In this document: positions 56,190 through 64,000 of the stretch, one piece after another
How positions within the stretch are numbered: the first letter of the stretch is position 1
Layout: each line of letters begins with the position of its first letter
Assembly (NCBI RefSeq): GCF_001042485.2
Contig: NZ_LBMN02000035.1
Span: 310,001-374,000 of the forward strand
DNA length: 64,000 nt
Source: Bacillus paralicheniformis
GTDB taxonomy: Bacteria > Bacillota > Bacilli > Bacillales > Bacillaceae
Direction of reading: 5' to 3'
The notes under the pieces: model-generated
What the model saw: the letters and a program-made list of their open reading frames with translations, nothing else
Database searches by the model: none
What the model was told of the DNA's origin: nothing
Position numbers and translations under genes: made by a program

Positions 56190-56269
56190 TATTGATCCCT
56201 CCCTGTTGAAATAGAAAAGGCCCCTCTGAAAAAATCTGTTGCGCATGAGAGGGAGCCTTATGTTAAGAA

Positions 56270-57724
56270 TTAGAACCAGCGTTCGGTGACGACCTTTTTG
56301 CGCGTGTAAAACTGGACGCCATCTTTTCCGTTTGTCCCAAGGTCTCCATAGAAAGAGGCCTTGTTCCCTGCAAAGGAGAAGAATGCCATCGGAGCTGGTA
56401 CGTTGACATTGACGCCGATCATTCCGGCATCGATTTTGTCGCGGAACTGCTGGGCGCTTTTCCCGCTCGACGTGTAAATGACAGCGCCGTTGGCAAACTT
56501 GGATTGATTGGCGAGCTCGATCCCCTCATTAAGGTCTTGCACGCGGACGACGCTCAAGACCGGCGCAAAGATTTCGTCCTGCCAGATTTTCATCTCCGGT
56601 GTTACATGATCGAAAATCGTGGCTCCCACAAAATATCCTTCCTGAACATCCGGATTGCGTCCGTCCACGGCGAGTGCGGCTCCCTCTTTTATACCGCTGT
56701 CGATATAGTCAAGAACGCGTTCTTTATGAACTTCGCGGATCAGCGGGCCGACAAAGTGATCCTCTGATCTGCCATCCCCTGTCTTCAGCTTCCGTGTTTC
56801 AGACACGAGCATTTCCATGAAGTCATCGGCGATGTCATCAACGACCGCCGCGACGGAGCAGGCCATACAGCGTTCTCCGCTGCTTCCGAATGCCGCCCCG
56901 ATGATGCCTTGAACCGATTTTTCAAGATGACAATCCGGCATCACAATCGCATGGTTTTTTGCGCCGGCCAGAGCCTGAACGCGCTTCCCGTTGGCTGTGC
57001 CCGTTTGATACACATATTTTGCGACCGGTTCTGAACCGACGAAGGAGACGGCTTTAATATCATCGTTCTCCAATATTCCGTTTACAACATCCTTTCCTCC
57101 ATGAACGAGGTTCAGCACACCTTTCGGAAACCCGGCTTCATAAAACAGCTCGACAAGCTTTCCGGCAAGAATAGGAGTGCGTTCCGAAGGTTTCAGGACG
57201 AACGTGTTTCCGCAAGCAATGGCGAGCGGAAACATCCACAGAGGAACCATCATTGGAAAGTTAAACGGCGTAATACCGGCGACGACCCCCAAAGGATAGC
57301 GCCAAATCGATCCGTCGATGCCCCCTGCTATCGCGGGCAGGGATTCTCCCATCATTAAAGTAGGTGTGGCTGTTGCAAGCTCAACAACTTCGATTCCGCG
57401 CTGCACTTCGCCTCGGGCGTCTTTTAACGTTTTGCCGTTTTCCGTCGTAATGATGTCTGCCAATTGTTCTTTTTGCTCTTGAAGAAGCTGCAAATATTTG
57501 TATAAAAGTCTCGCCCGATTGGGGACAGGCACAAGTGACCAGGTCTGATAAGCGTGTTTGGCAACCTGCACGGCATGATCTACATCCGCTCTCACAGATA
57601 GGGGCGCATAAGCGATGACGTTTCCGTTTGCAGGATTGACGACTTCTTCAGCTTTCGTACCTGAGGAATTCACCCACTCCCCGTCGATATGGTTCATAAT
57701 TTTCTTGGCATTCGTTGTGATCAT
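56270..57724 (-). CDS. mmsA: Methylmalonate-semialdehyde dehydrogenase (CoA-acylating)
   Basis: A 484-residue aldehyde dehydrogenase of the MmsA/IolA type that makes propionyl-CoA (or acetyl-CoA) from methylmalonate or malonate semialdehyde. [32 protein letters not shown] and the nucleophile Cys in [16 protein letters not shown] are family signatures; [15 protein letters not shown] near the end is typical of MmsA. ATG at 57724 is eight bases from AGAGGTGA. The neighbours point to the valine pathway rather than inositol breakdown. Confidence 0.93.
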   Translation of the reverse strand: MITTNAKKIMNHIDGEWVNSSGTKAEEVVNPANGNVIAYAPLSVRADVDHAVQVAKHAYQTWSLVPVPNRARLLYKYLQLLQEQKEQLADIITTENGKTLKDARGEVQRGIEVVELATATPTLMMGESLPAIAGGIDGSIWRYPLGVVAGITPFNFPMMVPLWMFPLAIACGNTFVLKPSERTPILAGKLVELFYEAGFPKGVLNLVHGGKDVVNGILENDDIKAVSFVGSEPVAKYVYQTGTANGKRVQALAGAKNHAIVMPDCHLEKSVQGIIGAAFGSSGERCMACSVAAVVDDIADDFMEMLVSETRKLKTGDGRSEDHFVGPLIREVHKERVLDYIDSGIKEGAALAVDGRNPDVQEGYFVGATIFDHVTPEMKIWQDEIFAPVLSVVRVQDLNEGIELANQSKFANGAVIYTSSGKSAQQFRDKIDAGMIGVNVNVPAPMAFFSFAGNKASFYGDLGTNGKDGVQFYTRKKVVTERWF

Positions 57725-57742
57725 GTGCGTTCTCACCTCTCC

Positions 57743-58630
57743 TTACCGATAAGTTGTCTTCTGTTCGCTAATTTTTTTGTATAAAACAGACATATCTTTT
57801 TCGCCATATCCGTTCTGATCGGCTTCTTCATAGATGCCGAAGAGAATCTTGCTTACCGGCAGTTCAACCTCGTTCTTCTCAGCCAAATCCAGTGCAAAGC
57901 CAAGGTCTTTCAGCAGCAGCTTCAAAGAAAAGCCAGGTTCATAGTTTTCATTCGCTATGAAACTTTTATAGTTGCGCTCATAGATTCGGCTCTGCCCATA
58001 GCTGACGTTCAGCATCTCAAACAATTTTTCGAGATCGAGATTGCTGTTTTTGGCAAGATGCAAGGCTTCACTGACGCCGGCTGTATAAAAACCGATTAAG
58101 AGGTTGTTGATCAGCTTCGTATTCGTTCCGCTGTCGATGTTTTCGTTCACATGAAAAATATTCTCGCCCAATACGTTGAAAATAGGCAATGCTTTATCAA
58201 AAACAGACTTCGGCCCCCCGACCATAAAGGTAAGCGTCCGGTTGACCGCTCCGATTACACCGCCGCTGACCGGCGCCGCAAGAAAATCAATTCCTTTGCT
58301 TTTCGCTTCCTCTGCAATCCGGATATTCAGTTCAGGAGCGACCGTGCTTGTATCAATCAGAAGGACGCCTGGTTCAGCCAGGTGGACGAGCCCCTTTTTT
58401 CCCAGAAAAACCTCCTCTGCAGCTTTTGATGAAGGAAGGCTTGTGAGGATGGCGTCACACTCTTTTACCATCTTTTCAACTGAAATCCCGATCGTTCCCC
58501 CTGCATGATGCAAGGCCAATTCAGCTTCTTTGTTAAGATCCGTTCCATACACCGCAAAGTTCTCCTGAAGCAAATTTTTCGACATGGGCAGACCCATGTT
58601 GCCCAAACCGATAAACCCGATTTTTTTCAA
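57743..58630 (-). CDS. mmsB: 3-hydroxyisobutyrate dehydrogenase
   Basis: A 295-residue NAD-dependent dehydrogenase of the beta-hydroxyacid family. The N-terminal IGFIGLGNMGLPMSKNL binds NAD, LAAPVSGGVIGA is the substrate loop, and TKLINNLLIGF carries the catalytic lysine. It oxidises 3-hydroxyisobutyrate to methylmalonate semialdehyde, the substrate of the next enzyme. It lies 15 bases after the acyl-CoA dehydrogenase gene and 18 before mmsA. Confidence 0.9.
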   Translation of the reverse strand: MKKIGFIGLGNMGLPMSKNLLQENFAVYGTDLNKEAELALHHAGGTIGISVEKMVKECDAILTSLPSSKAAEEVFLGKKGLVHLAEPGVLLIDTSTVAPELNIRIAEEAKSKGIDFLAAPVSGGVIGAVNRTLTFMVGGPKSVFDKALPIFNVLGENIFHVNENIDSGTNTKLINNLLIGFYTAGVSEALHLAKNSNLDLEKLFEMLNVSYGQSRIYERNYKSFIANENYEPGFSLKLLLKDLGFALDLAEKNEVELPVSKILFGIYEEADQNGYGEKDMSVLYKKISEQKTTYR

Positions 58631-58645
58631 ACGGTTTCCCTCCGA

Positions 58646-60361
58646 TCACACCGTATATTTTTCATGAGCGGCTATTTTCTCTGCGATTTCGCGTTTTTGA
58701 GCAAACAGATTGCTGAAAAGGGGCAAAGTAAGGCTGTGAGCCTCTTCCATTGCGAGCTTTCTTTCGGCTTCATCAGATTCTATGCCTGATAAGGCGGTTA
58801 CCGCCATCTCTTCAATTTTGCGGAAGCCTTCTTCACAAATAACGTTCGTCATCATTTCTTTCAACCGTGCTTTTTCGCTTCCGTATCTTTTGGTTGCCTT
58901 TTCGTTCCGGAGGGCGGCGGATTCCATCACATAGAGTTCTTTTTGCATGTCGGCGAGAATCCGCGCGTATTCCTGCTCCTCTTGAATGTTCACGCGGGAG
59001 CGTTTAAGCGCTTTTAATGTTTTGCCGAAAAGCCTGTTGGACAGCTGAATAAACCGCCGGTTTCGGTTTTCCCCGCTGCTTAATTGAGCTTCCGGCTCTG
59101 AGATGCCGTTTTGCTTCACTTCTTTCATCATCAGTTTGGCGATCGTCAAACGGTTAATCTCGTTTGTCCCTTCGAAAATCCGGCTGATCCTCGCGTCCCG
59201 GTACAAACGTTCGACTTCGTACTCCTGCATGTATCCGTAGCCGCCATGAATCTGTACCGCCTCGTCTGCATTTCGGTCGAGTATTTCGGAGCAGTGAACT
59301 TTATTGATCGCGCATTCGGATGCATAGTTTGTGAGTTTTCTCAGTCTGTCGTCTAATGGCTCAGCCGAATTTAAAACATGGTCCAGGCAGTCTGCCGTTC
59401 TGTAAGCAGCGCTTTCGGCGCCGAAAATCGAAATTGCCATGTCGGCAATCTTTTCTTGAATCATTGAAAAACCGATGATCGGCTTGTTAAATTGTTTGCG
59501 CTGTTTGGCGTAGCTAACGGCAAGGTTCAATGCTTGCTTTGCCATTCCAATGTTCGAAAACGCGAGCTTTAAGCGGGCCATGTTTAAAATGTTCAAAGCG
59601 ACGTGATGACCTTTCCCGACATGACCCAAAACATTGTCGTTTGGCACCTCGACTTCTTCGAGGATTAAGGTTGCCGTCGAAGACCCTTTGATTCCCATCT
59701 TCTTCTCTTCAGGTCCGATGGAAACGCCTTTAAACGAACGTTCGACGATAAATGCTGTCATGCCTTCCGCCGTTTTTGCAAAGACAACATATACATCAGC
59801 TACTTGCGCGTTCGTAATCCACTGTTTTTCCCCGTTTAAAACCCAGGCTGTTCCTTCGCCATTCAAGACGGCCGTCGTTTTTGCGTTTAAAGCATCTGAG
59901 CCTGCGCCCGGCTCTGTCAGAGCATATGCTCCGATCCATTCGCCCGATGCCAGTTTCGGAAGGTATTTTCGTTTTTGTTCTTCTGTTCCATAATAAATAT
60001 ACGGCAATGTCCCGACGCCCGCATGAATATTAAAGGAGACGCTGAACGATCCGCCGGCTCCCATTTTCTCTGCTACTAACCCGGAAAGCTTCTTGCTGAG
60101 TGAAAGGCCGCCGTATTCCTCAGGAACTTCGATACTGAGCAATCCGAGCTCTCCCGCTTTTTGAAACAATTTTTTCACGCTTTCGTGATCCTGCTGATCG
60201 ATCGATTCAAGAAGGGGCATGACTTCATTTTTGACAAATGATTCTGTCGTTTTTGAAATCAGTTGATCTTCCTCTGTGAAATCTTCCGGCGTAAATCCTT
60301 CAGCAGCCGATTCGTGTTGAGAAATCAAGGGTTCATTCCATCGAATTTTTGCTTTCCCCAT
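58646..60361 (-). CDS. Acyl-CoA dehydrogenase with C-terminal extension
   Basis: A 571-residue flavoenzyme: the usual acyl-CoA dehydrogenase domains (to about residue 410) plus about 160 helical residues, as in long-chain (VLCAD/FadE-like) members. GAYALTEPGAGSDALNAKTTA, WITNAQVADVYVVFAKT and the catalytic glutamate region RISRIFEGTNEINRL are visible. As first gene of the valine operon it may oxidise isobutyryl-CoA to methacrylyl-CoA, although the extended form is more often used on long chains. GAGGAAAGC precedes the ATG. Confidence 0.9.
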   Translation of the reverse strand: MGKAKIRWNEPLISQHESAAEGFTPEDFTEEDQLISKTTESFVKNEVMPLLESIDQQDHESVKKLFQKAGELGLLSIEVPEEYGGLSLSKKLSGLVAEKMGAGGSFSVSFNIHAGVGTLPYIYYGTEEQKRKYLPKLASGEWIGAYALTEPGAGSDALNAKTTAVLNGEGTAWVLNGEKQWITNAQVADVYVVFAKTAEGMTAFIVERSFKGVSIGPEEKKMGIKGSSTATLILEEVEVPNDNVLGHVGKGHHVALNILNMARLKLAFSNIGMAKQALNLAVSYAKQRKQFNKPIIGFSMIQEKIADMAISIFGAESAAYRTADCLDHVLNSAEPLDDRLRKLTNYASECAINKVHCSEILDRNADEAVQIHGGYGYMQEYEVERLYRDARISRIFEGTNEINRLTIAKLMMKEVKQNGISEPEAQLSSGENRNRRFIQLSNRLFGKTLKALKRSRVNIQEEQEYARILADMQKELYVMESAALRNEKATKRYGSEKARLKEMMTNVICEEGFRKIEEMAVTALSGIESDEAERKLAMEEAHSLTLPLFSNLFAQKREIAEKIAAHEKYTV

Positions 60362-60415
60362 TGCTTTCCTCCTCGCTTCCGCTAAAAAGAGTGATAAACT
60401 GAGATAAAAAGACGA

Positions 60416-60429
60416 TGAATCCGCTTACA
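60416..60429 (-). promoter_or_regulatory. cre-like site before the valine operon
   Basis: TGAATCCGCTTACA matches the CcpA-site consensus TGWAANCGNTNWCA with one mismatch. It lies 55 bases before the first gene, so glucose repression of the operon is plausible. Confidence 0.5.
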
Positions 60430-60773
60430 TTTTACCTGATACGAATCATCGTCTCCTTTTCTCATCCAGATAAGGACCAACCAATTATGAAGGGCACGGT
60501 TGTTTCGGTCATTTAGCAGGCTTTTCTTCTGCCTGTCGCCGGAACACAGCCCCGCTTTTTTGTTTCATGAAGCAACTGTTCCGCGAAAAGCTCCGGGCAG
60601 TGCAGCTGATGTGTAAGTTATGAAGCTTTTAATATCAGCTTATCAAATAATTGGAAGATTTCCAAATGTTTTTTTGGTTTACTCTATTTTACTTGTGAAA
60701 GCTTGGGAATATGCATTGTCCGCCTTGTGGCGAACGCGTTTTGGCAAGCCGGCATGCTTTTTTGAAAAAATAA
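60430..60773. other. Intergenic region between the valine operon and manA, no gene
   Basis: No frame with a ribosome site. On the minus strand a 30-codon open stretch ends LLHETKKRGCVPATGRRKAC at about 60515; it could be the tail of a lost gene, but no family is recognised. Confidence 0.35.
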
Positions 60774-60802
60774 AACAGACCATCGTTTTGATGGTCTGTT
60801 TA
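60774..60802 (-). terminator. Terminator of manPA
   Basis: AAACAGACCATC and GATGGTCTGTTT form a perfect 12-base stem with a GTTTT loop; on the minus strand TTTATTTTTTC follows. Confidence 0.9.
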
Positions 60803-60821
60803 GAAAGTGACCGTTGATGGC

Positions 60822-61778
60822 TTATTCATTTGACAGGCTTGAGACGATACATTCTGCACGGCCGGCGATTGTAAATTCTCCAAAGCCCGCAGGCAGCAGC
60901 ATGTGATCTCCTTTTTTAAAAGAAAAGTCGTTGCCGCAAGACGCATTGATCTGCCCTTCCCCTTCTATGACGCTGACAAGAAGAAACGGTTTATCCTGTT
61001 TGAACCAGGCTGATCCTTTTACATCCCATTTTGCTACTGAGAAATAAGGACACTCAATCAGTGCGGCAGTCTTGACATTACCCGATGTTTCATATTGAAC
61101 ATCTTCGCGGCCAGGCGAAGACGGGACGTCGATCACTTCTATGCTTTTTTGCAAATGGAGCTCGCGCAGGTTTCCTTCAGCATCTTTTCTGTCATAATCA
61201 TATAGTCTGTAGGTTGTGTCTGAATTCTGCTGCGTCTCCAAAATCAAAATACCTTTTCCGATCGCATGGACGGTTCCGCTCGGCACATAGAAGAAATCTC
61301 CCGGCTTCACTTTGACGCGGCGCAAGAGCTCGTTCCATTTCCCGTGTTCGATCATTGAGACCAGTTCTTCCCGCGTTTTGGCATGGTGGCCGTAAATGAT
61401 CTCCGCATCTTCGTTGCAATCCATGATATACCAGCATTCCGTTTTTCCAAGCTCCCCGTCTTCGTGCAGTTTTGCATATTCATCGTTTGGATGCACTTGT
61501 ACGGATAGGTCTTGGTCGGCGTCCAAAATTTTTGTCAGAAGAGGAAAGCGGTCTCCCTTTATATGTCCGAATAAATGGCGATGTTCATTCCATAATTCGC
61601 TGAGTGTGAGCCCTTTATACATGCCGTTTTTCACGACGCTTTGCCCATTTTGATGGGCGGCGAAAGCCCAGCACTCCCCCGTTTGTTCGGATGGAATCTC
61701 GTAGCCGAAAGAGGCTAAAGCTGTGCCGCCCCAAATTCTTTCTTTAAAAACAGGCTCGAAAAATAATGGTTCAGTCAT
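60822..61778 (-). CDS. manA: Mannose-6-phosphate isomerase, class I (ManA)
   Basis: A 318-residue zinc enzyme interconverting mannose 6-phosphate and fructose 6-phosphate. FKERIWGGTALASFGYEIP, the zinc-binding QVHPNDEYAKLHEDGELGKT and ECWYIMD, and GTVHAIGKGILILETQQNSD are class I signatures of the short Firmicute form. ATG at 61778 is nine bases from GGAGG; an ATG three codons upstream overlaps the ribosome site. It is 18 bases behind manP and supplies the next step after mannose uptake. Confidence 0.93.
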   Translation of the reverse strand: MTEPLFFEPVFKERIWGGTALASFGYEIPSEQTGECWAFAAHQNGQSVVKNGMYKGLTLSELWNEHRHLFGHIKGDRFPLLTKILDADQDLSVQVHPNDEYAKLHEDGELGKTECWYIMDCNEDAEIIYGHHAKTREELVSMIEHGKWNELLRRVKVKPGDFFYVPSGTVHAIGKGILILETQQNSDTTYRLYDYDRKDAEGNLRELHLQKSIEVIDVPSSPGREDVQYETSGNVKTAALIECPYFSVAKWDVKGSAWFKQDKPFLLVSVIEGEGQINASCGNDFSFKKGDHMLLPAGFGEFTIAGRAECIVSSLSNE

Positions 61779-61796
61779 GACGGGCATCCTCCTTTT

Positions 61797-63740
61797 TTAG
61801 ATGATTTCATCCAGAAGTTTGTATGCTTCTACTTTTGTTTGAGCAGAGAGAAGCTTGTCCCTGTAGGTGTCATCCATCAGTTTTCGGGAGAGCATTTGCA
61901 GAAGCTTCAGATGCTCGTTTCCCCCGCTTTCTTTCGGGACGGCGATCATAAAGATCAGTTTGGCGTCAGTTCCGTCAAGACTCTTCCAGTCGACGCCCGA
62001 ACGTTTGATGCCGAATGCTACACTCGGCTTCTTGACGGCGTCAGACTTCCCGTGCGGGATCGCGATGTTCATGCCGATTGCCGTTGTCCCCTCTAATTCG
62101 CGGTTCATGATCGCTTGTTTAAATTCGCTTTCCGAATGCAGTGCACCTTTACGGGACAATTTTTGAATCATTTCATCGATAATGTCGTCTCTCGTATCCC
62201 CTGATAAATGAGGTTCGATCAAATCTGTATCAATGATGTCTGTGAGCTTTTTAATTTCCGGTATTTCGGATTTTTTGCTTTCCGCTTTTATTTCGATGTT
62301 CGGCTGCGGAATGTCATGAACTGCAGCAGTCTCACTTGCCCCTGCAGGAGCGGCTGCGACCTCTTTTTTGAGTACATTGACCAAAAGAGCGGTGACCAGG
62401 GATCCGGCAATAACGGCGATGAAGAACATCAACACATGATCGACAGCGCCAAGCACTGCTACAATCGGTCCGCCGTGGGCGACTCTGTCCCCTACATTAC
62501 CGATCATGGCGATCACAGAACCAGTCATTGAACCCGCCATAATACTTGGTATGACGCGAAGCGGATCCTGTGCAGCAAACGGTATGGCACCTTCAGTAAT
62601 ACCGAATAACCCCATTGTAAATGCTGCTTTTCCCATTTCTCTTTCTTGCGCCTGAAATTTTCTTTTTCCTAAAAACGTTGCGATGCCAAGCCCGATCGGA
62701 GGAATACAAATGGCGACGGCGATCGGACCCATAATTTCATAGTTTCCTTCACCGATCATGGCCGAACCAAACAGGAATGCCACTTTATTGACGGGGCCGC
62801 CCATATCAAACGAAATCATCGCCCCTAAAATTAATGCCAAAAGAATCGAACTTGAGCCCTGCATACCAGCCAGCCAAACCGTCAAAGATTCAAAGATTTG
62901 CGCGACAGGCGCGCCGATCAGCAATACGAATGCCAAGCCGACAATAAGCGAGGAAACCACCGGTATGATGATGATCGGCATGATCGGCTGAATGGCTTTT
63001 GGCACTTTTAATTTTTTGATGGCCAGCGCCGCATATCCGGCTAAAAAGCCCGCGATAATGCCGCCGAGGAACCCCGCACCGCTTCCGCTGCCGTAAAAGC
63101 TTCCTGTCGCTGCGATGTATCCGCCGATCATCCCTGGCACAAGCCCCGGTTTATCGGCGATGCTGTAGGCAATATAACCGGCTAAAATCGGGATCATGAA
63201 TGAGAATGAGGCAGCCCCGATTTGCTCAATCGTTTTCCAAAAAGATTCATCAGGAATCACTAACCCTTTCGGCGTTTTTTCACCTCCAAGCGTCAGTGCG
63301 ACCGCAATCAATAATCCGCCGACGACGATGAAAGGAACCATAAATGATACACCGTTCATTAAATGCCGGTAAATCGGATTTTGTTTTTTCTCAGTTTGAG
63401 CTGAGGCTTCCGTTTTCGCAGCCGGCCGATAGACAGGTATATCGCCGCTGATCGCTTTTTGTATTAATTCTTCCGGTTTTCGGATGCCTTCCTGAACACC
63501 GACAGCCAGAAGTTTTTTCCCGATAAAACGGTCTTTGTTGACCGAGCGGTCTGCGGCTATGATAATCGCGTCTGCCTCGCGGATTTCCTGCTCGGTCAGC
63601 TCATTTTCCACCCCGATGCCGCCTTGTGTTTCGACTTTCATTTGAACGCCCATTCGATCGGCCGCTTTTTGCAAATTTTCCGCAGCCATATACGTGTGGG
63701 CAATTCCGTTTGGACATGATGTAATCGCTAACAGTTTCAT
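61797..63740 (-). CDS. manP: Mannose PTS permease EIIBCA (ManP)
   Basis: A 647-residue fructose-family phosphotransferase permease with the order IIB-IIC-IIA. IIB (residues 1-100) has the phosphocysteine in AITSCPNGIAHTYMAAENL; IIC (about 125-455) has about ten segments; IIA (about 500-647) has the phosphohistidine in MNIAIPHGKSDAVKKPS. Order and pairing with manA match B. subtilis manP-manA, so mannose is the likely substrate; fructose is the alternative. ATG at 63740 follows AGAAGGAGGATTCGC; an in-frame start at 63785 is not used. The usual regulator manR would lie beyond the window. Confidence 0.92.
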   Translation of the reverse strand: MKLLAITSCPNGIAHTYMAAENLQKAADRMGVQMKVETQGGIGVENELTEQEIREADAIIIAADRSVNKDRFIGKKLLAVGVQEGIRKPEELIQKAISGDIPVYRPAAKTEASAQTEKKQNPIYRHLMNGVSFMVPFIVVGGLLIAVALTLGGEKTPKGLVIPDESFWKTIEQIGAASFSFMIPILAGYIAYSIADKPGLVPGMIGGYIAATGSFYGSGSGAGFLGGIIAGFLAGYAALAIKKLKVPKAIQPIMPIIIIPVVSSLIVGLAFVLLIGAPVAQIFESLTVWLAGMQGSSSILLALILGAMISFDMGGPVNKVAFLFGSAMIGEGNYEIMGPIAVAICIPPIGLGIATFLGKRKFQAQEREMGKAAFTMGLFGITEGAIPFAAQDPLRVIPSIMAGSMTGSVIAMIGNVGDRVAHGGPIVAVLGAVDHVLMFFIAVIAGSLVTALLVNVLKKEVAAAPAGASETAAVHDIPQPNIEIKAESKKSEIPEIKKLTDIIDTDLIEPHLSGDTRDDIIDEMIQKLSRKGALHSESEFKQAIMNRELEGTTAIGMNIAIPHGKSDAVKKPSVAFGIKRSGVDWKSLDGTDAKLIFMIAVPKESGGNEHLKLLQMLSRKLMDDTYRDKLLSAQTKVEAYKLLDEII

Positions 63741-63884
63741 GCGAATCCTCCTTCTGAAACTAAAGTAGTGAGCAGCTCTTGTCATTACTTTATAATAAAA
63801 ACGTGTGTGTAAAAGCGTTGTTTTTTACCGCATGTTCCGGAAAAACCGGCTTTTTTAAAAAAACCGGACTGCAATAAGGGGCGA

Positions 63885-63941
63885 CTTGTAACACTTGGGA
63901 CTGATTGTGAAAATGTGCCGTATTGCAACAATTGGGGACTG
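63885..63941 (-). repeat. Two imperfect 19-base direct repeats upstream of manP
   Basis: CTTGTAACACTTGGGACTG (63885-63903) and TTGCAACAATTGGGGACTG (63923-63941) agree at most positions and start 38 bases apart, 145-200 bases before manP. They may be activator sites (ManR in B. subtilis), but they could also be by chance. A CCGG-rich hairpin with A/T arms lies next to them at 63844-63868. No gene is seen in 63741-64000. Confidence 0.45.
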
Positions 63942-64000
63942 AAATTTTTCGAAGAGGTGTAAAGTGAGGACATTCCTTTTTAATGAAGGATATCTCGAAA

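Noticed and set aside
60515-60625. Minus-strand open stretch ending in a basic tail (KKRGCVPATGRRKAC)
   Set aside because: No start codon with a ribosome site and no family; at best a gene relic.
63790-63835. cre-like TAAAAGCGTTGTTT upstream of manP
   Set aside because: Three mismatches to the CcpA consensus, including the conserved TG start.

Overview
The window looks like chromosome of a mesophilic Bacillus of the B. licheniformis group. The flanking backbone follows the B. subtilis order that I recall (yneR-plsY-yneT-parE-parC, then alsT, then bglC-ynfE), ribosome binding sites are strong AAGGAGG types, and several genes start with TTG or GTG. Into that backbone are set blocks I recall as typical of B. 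licheniformis: a second arabinose operon, budC, a nitrate respiration cluster and mannose PTS genes. Species assignment is from memory of gene content, not from a search. No rRNA, tRNA, CRISPR array, prophage or intact insertion sequence was seen.

Layout. 1-6.2 kb: end of yneR, plsY (phospholipid synthesis), yneT, and the topoisomerase IV genes parE-parC. 6.5-13.5 kb: araR facing an araB-araD-araA operon and an araE-like sugar transporter; the order and protein types resemble those of lactic acid bacteria rather than the B. subtilis araABD set. 13.7-17.4 kb: budC (butanediol/acetoin reductase), two small membrane proteins, alsT and a Pro/Gln-rich small protein. 17.5-34.8 kb: the nitrate/nitric oxide block, with narGHJI, a DUF1858 protein coupled to a DUF438-hemerythrin-PAS protein, a NirJ-like radical SAM protein, arfM, ywiC, fnr, narK, a DUF2164 protein, a second Crp/Fnr regulator without cluster cysteines, a quinol-type nitric oxide reductase gene broken by one in-frame stop, and scdA. 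34.9-37.6 kb: DUF1360 protein, the secreted cellulase bglC, ynfE. 37.6-54.3 kb: an accessory stretch with a broken acetyltransferase, a lipase-like hydrolase, a TetR/MFS pair, a secreted beta-helix protein, brnQ, a thioesterase, azlCD with a MocR-type regulator, a decayed adhA behind an intact MerR-type promoter, a metallo-hydrolase, and an A+T-rich ATP-grasp/MFS pair next to remains of a Tn3-family transposase. 54.3-60.4 kb: a five-gene operon for isobutyryl-CoA (valine) breakdown. 60.8-63.7 kb: manP-manA.

How the parts work together. The clearest theme is low-oxygen nitrogen metabolism. Seven promoters in 17.5-34.8 kb carry a TGTGA-N6-TCACA-like site placed exactly 21 bases before a plausible -10 hexamer, i.e. 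centred near -41.5, so Fnr and/or its cysteine-less paralogue can be expected to switch on nitrate reductase, nitrate/nitrite transport, arfM, the radical SAM protein, the DUF1858/DUF438 pair, nitric oxide reductase and the iron-sulfur repair protein together. A second theme is branched-chain amino acids: uptake (brnQ), export (azlCD) and valine catabolism lie within 17 kb.

The 31-54 kb part holds several broken genes (nitric oxide reductase, acetyltransferase, adhA, ATP-grasp, transposase). Each break is defined to the base below; some could be strain mutations, slippage-prone tracts or sequencing errors.
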